Positions 34,273 to 45,699 of a DNA stretch of 64,000 bases are shown here, in pieces. Under the pieces are notes generated by a model. It had not been told where the DNA came from. It did no database searches and was given only the letters and a program-made list of their open reading frames with translations. Origin of the DNA: Aplectana chamaeleonis (lineage: Eukaryota > Nematoda > Chromadorea > Rhabditida > Cosmocercidae). The position numbers were made by a program, and so were the translations under genes. The DNA lies in the NCBI GenBank assembly GCA_029168955.1, contig JAPDOI010000121.1, forward strand, positions 806,001 to 870,000, given 5' to 3'. How positions within the stretch are numbered: the first letter of the stretch is position 1; the number at the start of each line of letters is the position of its first letter.

Positions 34273-37200
34273 ATGGATCAGTTGAAAGGATATATGTACA
34301 GTGATGAGGAAATGTCGGAAGATGACACTATTGAAGCACCATCTTTGCAAAATTGTAAATCTCTTGCACTCCGAAGTAATCTGAGCGTGAGTGGTTTTCT
34401 CACTTCTGGGCGTTTCATGGTCCGCTCTTGATTGCTACATATTGGCGAACCATAGAAATGCCTGGAGAGGATATGGGTTCTAATCAACATTTGTGTCAGG
34501 TCGCTCCGGAAGTTGCAACAAAGAGTATCTTAAAGCAAATAGCCATTGTTGATCCATTGACAAAGGAGCTCAAAACGAATCCGACATATGAGCAACTGTT
34601 TCAGCCAGAGGTTTGTTGTATTATCCTTTGTTCTGTTATGCTCAGTCAGGGTCCAGCGTGGCGTTGTCTCGATGGAGCTGCGATCCCGCTTTCTTGGTGA
34701 CCGAAATTTTCGAAAAATGTCCGAAACTGTAACGATCTTTCCCTTCTCGCTGAGGAGTTAGCTGGAAATTTCTGTAACCTCCTCCCCAAACTTACAGTAT
34801 TTTCTATATAGTCAAAATTTTTACGACCCCCACCCACTCCCAATTTACCCTGTCGCAACCCCGCTGGACCTTTGTTCTCAGTTTCCTTATGCTCTCATAA
34901 ATTCGATATTTCAGGCTGGACCCAGCAATCCTTTCAAGACAGAGAACCAGAAGGCTCAGAAAAACGTGCTGACTGGGTAGGATTCTTCTTCTTCTATTAC
35001 TTATGTTCTCATTGAATTCCATGTGTCGCGTGGCCGTGTTCGTGAAACACTGTGAGCCTCCTGGGAAGGTCCAAAGTCCACTCGCCGTTGGACGAGTTTC
35101 CGATGTTGCACCTTCCTGGGTACCCGGCTGGTAGACAGGAAGGCTCCCGGCTACCTGGCGGGTGGACGGAGAGAATCGCGGCTGCCTGCTACGTCGATCT
35201 TGCCTTTCAGAATGTGATCAATATGTTACTGCCAGGCAGCGCACGCTCTGCCCGTCCATCCGCACAATCGAGGTCGGGCATTCTTTGCCCGGTGGAATGT
35301 ATCGGTAGCGGAACTGAGGGGTCCTTTATACTTCCGCCCCCAAGCGGCGTGGCATAGTGCATTTCTGTAATATTGATCACGCGACGCGGCACGATCGATA
35401 TAACAGGATTGCACTCCGCCGCGCCGCCCGGCGTCGGAAGTATAAACGACGCCTGAGACACATCTTACCCGTCGGTCTCCTCTCCGTCTCTGCGGCTGGC
35501 TACCCATGCTTGTCTCTGCTCTGACAGGCGGCGAAAAGGGGGCCGCTACTATTGAAATCTCAACAGGGGAAGCACAAAAGTGGTTGCTGGGAGGGTAACG
35601 CCCCCTTCCTGCGCCTGCGCTTTTATGACTACGGCTACTGGGTTTCATGAAATGTAGAGTGCCGCTCTTTTTTAGATTTGTCGAGCCAGCCCACATCAAT
35701 GATTTTCATTTTACACGTGAGCTGCGCAGTTTTGATACCCTTGGATATGCCCGAAATCCTACAGCCGACAAAAGTTTGTTAAAAAAATCTTTCTGTTCTT
35801 ATAAATTCGAAATTATTTCTTCGCTTCTCATTCCCTTTATCAGGTCACGAGTTCATTGGAAACAAGGAGACGGCCGTTGCGAGTCAAGGTGAGTCATTGT
35901 TCGACTCAAAGAGAACTGGCGGAGAAAAGAGGAAACGACAGGCCAATTTTGATTCATCAGATGTCGAGGGATATACAGGTTCGATGTTTTTGTTTATTTT
36001 GAACTGACTGATAAACGGTCACATTGAACTGCTAAAAGTGGGGATATCAAAGATCGGCAGTGGCTGGTCCACGGTTCTACGTTTCAAAGGCTCATCCATT
36101 TGATATATTTATCGATCGTAATATTAATTTCGTTGCGGGGCACCTGCCACTGTAGCGCAGCATTCATAGTCTCCGCTAAGCCGACCGCGCTAGCCTGCAT
36201 GAATATGGAGGGTTCTCGGACCGGATTTATACTTCACGTGATGCGACGTAAAGTTTATCATCCAAATCGTAATGTTTTATCTGCACTGTTGCGCGTCGCA
36301 GGAAACATGAGCCCGGCCCTAGGATAGGTTTGTGCCTCTAGCATTGACTGGACCAGCGGTGTAGGTCAACCAGATTACGCAAGAAGAAATCTAATCAATT
36401 TTAAAGAATTCATCACGTGCGCTCGCGCACATGGGAACACGACACAAAAAAAACCGAACTGTTTCAAAAATGAGTAGAACGCTAGGTAAAAGAAATTAAA
36501 GCAATATAAAAAGCTTATACGCCGCGGGAACCGACTCTTGATGCAGATATCGATTGACAAGTGCTCTGAGGTAACATTAACTGTTGTGGAAGTACCTCAA
36601 CGTCATCATACAGAACGGATTCCGAATACTCTTCTGGACCAAGTTGATTCGATTTTCGTAGCTCGTTTTCTTAGTCGGAATCGAAACGGGAAGGGTGTTG
36701 GCCCCTAGACAGGAAAGAGAGTGCATGCCTTGCGTACAGAACCAACCTCGACCTGTATTCTCTATAGTATGAAACTTTGGAAACAGGGTTGCGCAGGGTT
36801 GGGACTCGGCGCAACGGAGAGTCGTAAAATAATTGGGAAATTTGAACAAAAAAATTAAATCGTACGGGGGGGGGCGTACGATTCGACCGAATTTTACCAC
36901 AAATTTGAACTTTTCCCAACTTCATCACTCTCACAAAGCAAGGGACATCGTAAAAATTTTGGATTTTTTACATTTTGTTCAGCAGAGAGGGAGGTCGTAG
37001 CTCCGCGGAAAGTTGGCGCAACGGCCTGCTCAACCCTGTTTAGAAATCGATCGCGTGCCACTTCAGAAAGTGCCTAATCCGAGGCACATTTCTGGTCAGG
37101 ATTGAGATTTTGAGAAGTTTCAGTTAAATTGGATTCAGCGTCGAGATTTCAGAAGATTTTAGAAGCATATTTGTGTTTTAGGATCTCAATCACTGAGCTC

Positions 37201-40200
37201 TCTTCTTAGCTTCTTGAGTCGATATTGCAAGATTTCTGCTGTAAAGTGAACACGAGCCGGTTCACTGGGAACCGAGGTGTATTGTCATTTTTTACAATGC
37301 AACCTGGTAGCAATTCCATTCAGCACTATGACGGCTAGGACTGCTGAATTAGAAATTTTGGCCCAGTTTCAATCGCGGACATTTTGCGGCCGAACCAAGG
37401 ACGACGAGTGTGTCTGCCGGGGCGTCAAAGTTGCGAAAAAACGCAGTTTTGACTTAATGCTTCTGAAAAAGGTGGCTAGGCGAGTTTTCCGGCTTGGGCT
37501 GGTGCAGTGTTTATTTGGAAAAGAATCACAAAAAAAGTTACGGCCCGAGTCCCAGGTTGATTGGTCCCATTAGAGCCGAGAACGGGACGTCGGTTCCCAG
37601 GGGTAGAAAAAACCGCCCGGAAACCGAGGCGCCGCTCGGCGGCAAATGTCTCCAGACGGGTGGCTTCGGTTCTAAAGCGACCTATACTGAGCCTATTTTC
37701 AATCGCGGACATTTTGCGGCCGAACCAAGGACGATGAGTGTGTCTGCCGGGGCGACAAAGTTGCGAAAAAACGCAGTTTTGACTTGGTGCTTCTGAAGAA
37801 GGTGACTAGGCGAGTTTTCCGGCTTGGGCTGGTGCAGTGCTTATTTGGAAGAGAATCACAAAAAAAGTTACTGCCCAAGTCCCAGGTCGATTGGTCCCAT
37901 TAGAGCCGAGATCAGCCGGGTAGCCGTGGCATACCTGGTGCCGCTAAGCGATTAATCAATATTCCCTGGAAAAAGATCACAACAAAAAGTTACTGCTTGA
38001 GTGCTAGGTCGATTGGGCCCGTTGAAGCTCAGAACGGGACTTCGTAAGTTCTATGTGCAAATCCTGTATATCGATCAGCCGATTAGCCGTGGTATGGTGC
38101 CGCAAAGCGTGAAATAATGAAAAAAAACGTTTTTATAAGGTGGGGGGGGGCGTAGAAATTTCCATCTTGGGTGGGGGGGGCGCACCTCCAAAGGACCGGT
38201 AACCAGGGCATGCTTACTCTGATTAGAATGTACGGTTCTGAAGAATTTCAAGGGAGAATTCAGAGACGTTTCCTGAATGTTGAGTTGGCAAGTAACGCTT
38301 TTTGGGCGTTTCAGGACCTTGGGCGAAATATTGCGATGAAAAAGTTGTAGCAAAGCCCGATCCTGAATTGCAGAAGGAAATGGATGAAATAGTTCGAAAG
38401 GTTGTTTCTTCAGTGACTTTACAGTAGTTTTTCTCCCATTTATGGCGAAGAGTTTCAGCGGCAAGCTAACAGTCGACGATTCAAGAGAAAGCAGCAACAG
38501 CAACAGAACGACAACGCTGAGGAGACATCGGTGTTACACTGTATGTTTTAAATTGAATGAATGTATTGTATTGCCAATCTTTCTTATCTCAATTTTAGTG
38601 AAAGAAGCGCAAGACTACCAGGGAAGGTCTTTCCTTGTGCCTCCAGCGTTCACTGGTGTGAATCTACGAGCAGACGCAGCTCCCGAGAAGTATGACACTC
38701 GTTTCTCATTATTCTGTGGTTTCTATGAATACTTCGATTTCAGGTGTTTTATTCCAAAGAAGCAAATTCATGTCTACAAAGGCCATACAAAGGGAGTCAA
38801 TTGTGTGCAGTGGTTTCCGAAAAGTGCACATCTATTTCTGTCATGCTCTATGGATACTAAGGTATCCTCCATTTCCCTGCTACTCGCACTTTTCTGTATC
38901 ACTATCATAGAAGCGGTGTGGTTTTGAGAATGATTTCTTCATTTTCGTAGTAGAAATTTCCGAAAACAACCGCTTCGCACCTACGATTGTGATAATAGAA
39001 GTGCGAGTAGCGGGGAAATGAAGGCTAATTAATGTTTTCACATAGGATTAGCTGCTTTTTTCTAGAAATCAAGGCAAAGCTGTTACTTCTCAGGTGAAAT
39101 TATGGGAAGTTTACGGGAAGCATCAAGTTGTCCGGACATATTCTGGTCATAAACTCCCTGTGCGAGAAGTCGCTTTCAACAACGAGGGAACAGAGTTTTT
39201 GTCCGCCAGTTTCGACAGATATGTGAAGCTCTGGGATACGGAAACGGGCCAGGTTTGCTTGCGGTTGTATCACTATCTTCTGTGCCCATACATTCCGAAG
39301 AACCGCGCTGATTTAGGTCAAGCAACGATTTCATACTGGCCATATTCCATTCTGTGTGAAATTCCATCCTGACGATGATAAAAATCATATGTTCTTAGCC
39401 GGAATGCAGAACAAGAAAATTGTACAATGGGACTCACGCAGTGGTGAGATTGTTCAGGTTCGTTCTTCCATGCTTGGATGATTTCCCACACCACTGCAGG
39501 AAAAAGTAACCGCTAGTGTTGTTCCCGTTCAATTTTCCGCGCAATGTTCTTCTAGGGTCTAGTAACATTGCGGCTGTTCATAACTGCGGAAATACGGAAA
39601 TTCCATTTGCTAAAGCAGCCAATCACTTACCTATTTCTGCTGTCGATGAACTTCCTCCATTTCTCGCTTATATGACGAGTCCGTTTTCAAGTAAACATGT
39701 TTTCAGGAGTATGATCGACATTTGGGTCCTGTGAATTCCATCACCTTCTTTGACAAAAACCGGAGATTCGCATCAACATCGGACGATAAATCGATTCGAA
39801 TTTGGGAGTGGGAAATTCCTGTTGATACGAAGCTTATTCAGAATGTCGGTCTACATTCGATACCAACGATGAACAAGAGTCCCAATGGTACGTTATCGCG
39901 TAGTGGTATAAAAATTTCAAGGCGTAATTATGAACGAAATCGATGGCAAGCATTTCATGTAGTGTTCTTTACGATGCTGGTAGGAAACAAACTTTTTGGT
40001 ACAATGGAGTCTTCCGTACAGCTCTAGACTCCCGACATGTTGTTGGAGACAGTGGTATCTCCTATCTCCATCGGAGAATCAGCCGCTTCGCAGATGTTAT
40101 ATCGCTAAGATGAGAAATCGTTTTAGCGTTGCGCGAGTTGAACACAATTAAGTACCTTGCGAGCATGCATTTGCCAAGAGTAGTAACAAGTGTGTTTCCC

Positions 40201-42486
40201 TTTCACAAACCTATATCTCAGGAATTTATGGGCTTGCAACTGTCGTTCACATTAGCAAAGACAAGTTTGACCTATTGTAAGTTGATGGCACCGGAAAGGG
40301 ACTCTATACGTATGTTAAGCGCCTCAAATTACCCTCCTGGGGCGGCATGCATGAGCGCTGCAAAAAAAAAGTCAGGGAGCCGCTTCGCTTCCTGGGCGCG
40401 CAGCGTCGACCCACGTGACGGCCCCGAAGTGCATGGCGTATATTGGTGTGCCGCGGACGTAAATGCACCTAGTACAGCAAATTCTACGCCAAGCGGTATT
40501 TTTTTGTCATCCCAGTCGCTTTCTGGTACTTTTTTGGTCATTCCGTGCAGCTCAATAATTCAAAGCGAACGCGAATGGGATGACAGAAAATGCGCGCGTA
40601 GAGGTTGCAGTAGAAAGTGCATTCACGCTCGCGATACACTAATATACGCCAAGCACTTCGGGGCCGTACCGTGGCTCAACGCTGCGCTCATAGGACGCGG
40701 AGCGGCTCCCTGACCGTCTTCGCAGCTTTCATGCATGCCGCCCCTGAGCAAAGTTTCAATGAGCTCATAAAGATAGGACACCCTCCGATTTTGTCGGTCT
40801 TGTGCTTGTTGTGCAAGATATATCTTTTTCGACGACACTGCTGTGATCAGGGTGTAAAATAACCCCTATATACCTCTTTTGAGTAAGATAAAATGTTCGT
40901 GCACTTCTCGAGAATAATTTTCTGTTTTACGTCGCGTACCGAACAGGTAGGACGCCCTATTAGGTATCGGAGTTCTCGTTCGATAACAATGTGTTATTGC
41001 AAATCTCATGGTCGTTAGGCCGTAATTGCTACCTTATCGCATGAAATACTCGATTTGGCATACCTTTGACTGAGTTGATCAGCCTTTGCGAGTCGATCTT
41101 GCTCCATTTCTCGGTTAAGGCCTGTTCGAATGCAGAAATTGAGAGATATCGCTGGCCATTGGTACAGATCCGACGAACCAAAATCCCACAGAAAATCCTT
41201 ATTGGGTTGAGATCAGGACTGTAGACGAGCCACTCTAGACAAGATAGTTTTTGTCAAATGAAGAAGTTCACGTGAGGCTTGTCCACGTGAACGCTCACGT
41301 TTTCTTCCTAGAAATGCAACCTTCGCGCAAAAACATGTGTAAAGGAAAGTGAGTATCCTGCACGCACGTCAGAATTCTGCCCACGTATCCTCTGTAAAAC
41401 GTAATTCTCACGACTCATGGCGCGGGCGATTCTGCTCCCTCCGTCTGTCATTGTCTCTAACCGCCGCTCCGCACCAGCACGCGTAGAAACCATGAGAATT
41501 TCGCGGTTTTATAGCCTTTAAGGGTCCCAATCCCTTGGGGAAAATCAAGAAACGTTTCATTCCCTTGCCAGAGTTTATAAAAGCTCCAGATCTGTTTTCC
41601 AAGGCCGAAATTCCTATGGCAGCATCTCTCACCACTCCAATATCGGAGACGGCGCCGCGGTTCATATTTTCTGAAGGCGGCAGTCGGCTGACTGGTATAC
41701 CTGCCAACCGTCAATCAAAACTGTTCGGCTGAAAAAATACTCAGACAAATGGTGGCGTCGAGAGGGGGAGGGAGCACAGGGTGGACAAAATTGTTCATTC
41801 CTCTCAATTCGCATTCGAAAAAAGGTCGCCAGTTGTATTACACTGCAGGAGTTTAACCTCTCTTGAACTACCGAACTCTGTTGGTGAATCTCAACATACA
41901 TTATTCTCATTCTTGCTTTATCCATTCCCCAAAAGTCATTGAGTGACTTCTTCCAGGACGTCTCGGCCTGTGCAAAGAAACCATTATCTTTTCTTAGTGG
42001 AAGAGGCTGTCTTGAGAGAAAGATGCCCATGTGCGAATTTTCAAGAATACAGTAGCGGTGATTAGACTTGAGCCATGTATTCTTCTCACACTATTATGTT
42101 TCAGAAAAATGGGTCGTTGGTCAATCAATGGATAATCGCATTGTATTGTTCCAACTGATTGACGACAAATTGAGGTTTGCTAAGAAGAAAGCGTTCAGGG
42201 GGCACAACTCTGCTGGATACGCTTGTGTAACCGACTTCAGTCCGGACATGAGGTACCCCATTTCGCTGTAGACATTTTCAGTAGGTGTAGGCTAAAAAGT
42301 TGTTTCAGCTATCTGATCAGTGGAGATGCTGATGGCAAGCTGTTCATCTGGGATTGGAGAACGCATAAGATTGTGGCCAGATGGAAGGCTCATGACAGCA
42401 CCTGCATTTCTGCGCGATGGCATCCGAAGGAGAAGAGTAAAATTCTGACTGCGGGATGGGACAATGTGATCAAGATGTGGGTGTAG
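34273..42486 (+). CDS. prp-17: Pre-mRNA-processing factor 17 (PRP17/CDC40), WD40 splicing factor
   Basis: Spliceosome component required for the second catalytic step. Fourteen exons: 34273-34386, 34500-34610, 34915-34976, 35676-35773, 35844-35978, 38315-38400, 38459-38540, 38599-38689, 38744-38861, 39094-39252, 39317-39457, 39707-39887, 42105-42252, 42309-42486. All have GT/AG borders and matching phases, giving 1704 nt and 567 residues (human about 579). The N-terminal part has NPTYEQLFQPE, GPSNPFKTENQ and EPAHINDFHF; the middle has PWAKYCDEKVVAKPDPELQ and a short poly-Gln (213-217). Residues about 266-567 form the seven-blade WD40 domain (VYKGHTKGVNCVQWFP, DRYVKLWDTETGQ, KKIVQWDSRSGEIVQEYDRH, DGKLFIWDWRTHKI, GWDNVIKMWV, stop). 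The start follows TTCCAG directly, suggesting trans-splicing. Introns 2, 5, 9 and 12 carry transposons. mrpl-52 follows on the same strand. Confidence 0.96.
34647..34874. mobile_element. hAT-like element in PRP17 intron 2
   Basis: Left end CAGGGTCCAGCG and right end CGCTGGACCTTTG (worn), flanked by TGCTCAGT (34639-34646) and TTCTCAGT (34875-34882), 7 of 8 matching. It takes up most of the 304-base intron. Confidence 0.8.
36784..37038. mobile_element. hAT-like element in PRP17 intron 5
   Basis: Ends CAGGGTTGCGCAGG and CCTGCTCAACCCTG, flanked by TTTGGAAA (36776-36783) and TTTAGAAA (37039-37046), 7 of 8 matching. Same family as 22548-22821 and 30067-30656. Confidence 0.88.
37364..38030 (+). repeat. 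Direct repeats of about 217 bp, 330 bases apart, plus a partial third
   Basis: 37364-37580 and 37694-37910 match closely in the same orientation (TTTCAATCGCGGACATTTTG, GAGTTTTCCGGCTTGGGCTG, TTGGTCCCATTAGAGCCGAG). A worn third unit follows at about 37970-38030. The GTGTTTATTT...AAGTCCCAGGTCGA part is related to 3164-3290 and 3764-3870. It lies in PRP17 intron 5. Confidence 0.8.
38875..39020. mobile_element. Palindromic element in PRP17 intron 9
   Basis: CGCTACTCGCACTTTTCTGT-like left end (in inverse) and AAGTGCGAGTAGCGG on the right form inverted ends. Inside, GAAGCGGTGTGGTTTTGAGAA is mirrored by AACCGCTTCGC. The core matches 15372-15518, so the same family has entered introns of two different genes. 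It makes up most of the 232-base intron. Confidence 0.75.
40341..40748. mobile_element. Inverted-repeat element, about 400 bp, in PRP17 intron 12
   Basis: The left arm (GGGGCGGCATGCATGA, GTCAGGGAGCCGCTTCG, GACGGCCCCGAAGTGC) is mirrored on the right (GCACTTCGGGGCCGTAC, GGAGCGGCTCCCTGAC, TCATGCATGCCGCCCC). Arms are about 110-130 bases. No coding content. Confidence 0.85.
41050..41245 (-). pseudogene. Tc1/mariner-type transposase remnant
   Basis: The minus strand reads WLVYSPDLNPIRIFCGILVR followed by ISAFEQALTEKWSKIDSQRL and INSVKGMP. This is the C-terminal part of Tc1-like DDE transposases, where SPDLNPIENLWG and a trailing W-x-x-I-x-x-x-x-I-x-x-S-M-P are typical. The start is lost and I see no flanking terminal repeats. 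It lies antisense in PRP17 intron 12. Confidence 0.8.
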
Positions 42487-42578
42487 CTGTCGCTGTTTCC
42501 GTTACTGTTTGTGTTTTCTAAGCATCTGTTTCACTTTCTGCACTTCTTGCAGTCTAACTGGATTCTCAGATATTTAAG

Positions 42579-42812
42579 AATACAATTTTTGTAGCCAATC
42601 TTTTTTGTTTGATTTTTGTTCGCATGTACATGCTTATTTTGTCATTGGAAAGATCCATTTAATTTATTATGAGTTCGGAACAAAGCTCTTGTTTACTTCG
42701 ATTCTTCTCGTTGCCACAGAATGGTTTGAAGTTGTCCATATTCTACTTCTAGCCCTCATTGTTGGTACATTGCCTATTTCAGTTGTTATTAGCCAACAGT
42801 ATCTATCAGGCT
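42579..42812 (+). promoter_or_regulatory. Intercistronic region between prp-17 and mrpl-52
   Basis: After the prp-17 stop there is an AATACA poly(A)-signal variant at 42579-42584, then a T-rich stretch at about 42585-42622. Two possible trans-splice acceptors precede the mrpl-52 start: CTATTTCAG ending at 42781 and ATCTATCAG ending at 42809, three bases before the ATG. This layout is that of a nematode operon junction with SL2-type splicing. Confidence 0.55.
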
Positions 42813-45562
42813 ATGTCGTCTTCACGGCATTTCCTCCAATTGCGATATCTTAGCTCTGTGGCGGGGAGTGCCCGTGATGCGTCTCGCGTAGGCGGAAGGT
42901 TCCAGAACTGGAAAAAACCGTGAGTTCGCCTACTATTATCTTCTTGTGGTTTCTTCCGCAGCCGTTCCATCACCACGAGGCTGCGATTTTTTCAGGGTAT
43001 ACTATGCACCACATATCAGTCCATTAGAAATGGGACCTGACTTTTCCCTCGCAGGTTAGTTTTACCGCTACCTTGTATCAATTTTGGATCTCACGAAACC
43101 ATTGCTATAGCTTCATGCGTTTTGAGTGAAGTGCTTGGAAGCTCGTCCCGAAACATCGTCCTTTTCGCTCAGAATCCGATCGGCCCACTCAGAGGTGCTC
43201 AGAGTGGGTTGGGTAAAATCAGGAAACCTTTACATTCATGTTGGAATTCCCAGGCATCCAATTCGTGGCCAAAAATTCGAGGGCGGCGCCCTTTACCATA
43301 ATATTATCGGATACAGTCCCGTTTAGTCTTTCTTCCTTTTTTTTGCAGCCGCGAAGAACCGGGCCGCCAAAGTTGGATTCTTTTATAGGTCCATAGTAGT
43401 TAGCGTGGCGGGTCTCTTCGGACAATTGATCAAGTGCGCAGTATTGTGACAGAGAGTACCACAGTTCGGGCACATTGTCCGTACTTTATGTATATTCCTA
43501 TACACATGAACTTTACATATGCCGTAGTATAATTTATTCGTCGGGTATGGTATTGTTGATCCTATTAACTGAGAACATAGTTGAGCGCCCACAGCGAGGC
43601 AAGGATTTATCTGGCTCGCGTACCGAGTTTAGACTCGGACTCGCAAACTTGAGGCGGTACTGCTCCAAGAATAGAATATATAGCCGTTAGTTTTTAGTTA
43701 ATTCATATCACCTTAACTGAACATACCGGAATGGCTACAAATTGCTAGAAGTCAGAAACGGTGGTACCGTGCCGTTCGGTCTCATCCACCATTCAGAAAC
43801 AGTTTCATCGTCCAAGTATTCGGATTTTAAATGTAGCTCACAAAGACGAAAAACGGTAGGTTTGTAGAAGAAAGGGGGTCCGCTGTTCCCGTCTTCCAAG
43901 TGTTGCGTTTCTTGAAAGCCTTGTCTTCTTCTTCTTCTTCTTTGCAGCCACATTGAGGGTTTTGTCATAGGTTGAGGAACTGGGCGACCAGTAACGGATT
44001 TGTCCATAAGTCCATTACGGTCAGCGTGGTAGGTCTCTCCGGACAGTTGAATAAATGTGCGGTATCGTGGCCGATGGTACCGCAGTCCGGGCACACATCA
44101 GATTTACTGCTGTCAATCCTGCTGACATAAGACATTAGCATTGTAGAGTGACCACAGCGTAATGATGCGAGCGTGCACCTGGCCCTTCTTCCGAGTTGAG
44201 CCTCGGATGTGCAGACTGGGGGCGGCACTACCCCCAATATGGGATTAATGACCGCCTTTTCCAGATGACACCGTACAAACTGAGTATGCTCCTCGCGCAA
44301 TAGACGGAGTCGTTCTTGCTGTGAGTCGTGCCATCTCTGCAGATTGACTTTGCTGGGAGCATCGGCGAATGGCTTTCTGATCTTTCTCTCTCTGACGGGG
44401 TTTAGCACTCTCCAAGAGGGATGATTTGGTTGTTTGACAATGTTGATGAAAAATTGTTGGGCCTGGAGCTCACAGTGCTCCCTTACTGGTAATAAGCGGG
44501 TCTCAGCATGCAAGTGATCGACCGGGGAACTTCTTGCACACCCGGTGGCGATTCGAAGAGCCGCATTCTGTATGCGTTGCATCTTAGTCCAAGAGGATTC
44601 CGAAACTAGATGCTGCCAAACTGGGGCGCCGTATTCCAGTGCAGGCTGGAGAATAGCCTTATACGTTGTAATAATGGTTTCTTTGCTGCTACCCCATGTT
44701 GTACCGCCCAGGGCTCTAAGCACGTTAAGCTTCGCTTTAACGATAGCCTGCTTCTGTTCCGTGTTTTTATGGAATTTGAGCGATGGATCGAGTACGAGTC
44801 CGAGAAGAAAGCCTTGTGATTCGTAGGCATTAAAAGTGAACCTCCAAATTCTGAATTTGCTCTGTGGGTAAAAAAATCAGTTAAGCATTTTTTGCGCTGT
44901 ATTTTAGTGGAGTTTGCTCTCGTAATGGAGTTTATGGCCTCGTTCTCCTCGGTAACTCTAACACTGGGCCTTGGATGTCGATTCGGTTCAACCTCTGGCT
45001 ACTTGAATCGATTGTAATAGTTGAGGCGATGGGAATGAATACCGGCTTTATCTGTCTTAGTTGCTTACAAGCAGCATCAGGTTGTAAATAGGAGGAGATC
45101 GACGCATTCAATGTCGGTCGGAAGAAGTTTCTGAAAGATGAACTATATTCTTTGAAGTCATCATCGGATTTAATACCCTCTTCGTCCCGTCTTATTTCTA
45201 AAGAATCCTGTCACGCTCCAGTCCGGTGCTGTGTCAAGTGTATCGAGTTGTTAATTAGAAATATGTAAGTCACCAATTGGTTTTGCAGACGGCCGACCCA
45301 TTCATGTTACCTCCAAAGTCCAGCTGGAGTACAAGCTGGACCAGCTACGATTAGCGGTAGGATATACACAACTGCATATCTCGGTGATTCATAATCATAT
45401 AAAGATGACGTGTTATCGTTCCAGAAGAGCATCGTCAAATTGTTGAATGAAATAGATGAAATGGCCTCTACTCATAAGCAAATGGAGAATCTAAGAGTTG
45501 CAGAAGCTCAGCAAGACGATGCGCTACGGCCGAAATCGAAGGGAACAAGAAGTATAGCTTAG
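42813..45562 (+). CDS. mrpl-52: Mitochondrial large ribosomal subunit protein mL52 (MRPL52)
   Basis: Subunit of the mitochondrial 39S ribosomal particle. Four exons: 42813-42919, 42996-43054, 45289-45356, 45425-45562. They join in compatible phases to 372 nt, 123 residues, matching the usual MRPL52 length. The N-terminus MSSSRHFLQLRYLSSVAGSA is basic and hydroxylated with no acids, fitting a mitochondrial import signal. The body has GPDFSLADGRPIHV (family: DxSxADGRP), a predicted helical, charged middle (LNEIDEMASTHKQMENLRVA) and the typical end DDALRPKSKGTRS. The 2.2-kb intron 3 carries two fragments of an APE-type non-LTR element on the other strand; the other introns are under 80 bases. 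ATTAAA at 45674-45679 may be the poly(A) signal. Probably co-transcribed with prp-17. Confidence 0.93.
43340..43690 (-). mobile_element. APE-type non-LTR retrotransposon fragment, worn
   Basis: Minus-strand remnants LGAVPPQVCESESKLGTRAR and CPNCGTLCHNTAHLINCPKR match the C-terminus of 18260-21701. The 3' end is GGCTGCAAAAAAAAAGG-like. About 80 unrelated bases interrupt it near 43480-43555. It is more diverged than the copy at 43925. It lies in mrpl-52 intron 3. Confidence 0.75.
43925..44806 (-). mobile_element. APE-type non-LTR retrotransposon, 882-bp 5'-truncated copy with 11-bp duplication
   Basis: Flanked by exact 11-bp duplications GAAAGCCTTGT (43914-43924 and 44807-44817). One open frame from 44803 to the stop before 43965 encodes [19 protein letters not shown], the post-RT region and the Cys/His motif [20 protein letters not shown]. 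It has no frameshift, so it is younger than its relatives in this window. The 3' tail is AAAGAAGAAGAAGAAGAAG. It lies in mrpl-52 intron 3, antisense to the gene. Confidence 0.94.
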
Positions 45563-45699
45563 AAGTGACAATCTCCTGTACAAATATTTCGTCTAGTAAT
45601 GATTGTTTTGTGAGAATTCCGTCGTGAAAAGACATCGGTCTTCCGAAATGTAGAGAAGGCAATGTAAGAGTAATTAAATTTGAAACATAGATTTTTGTG

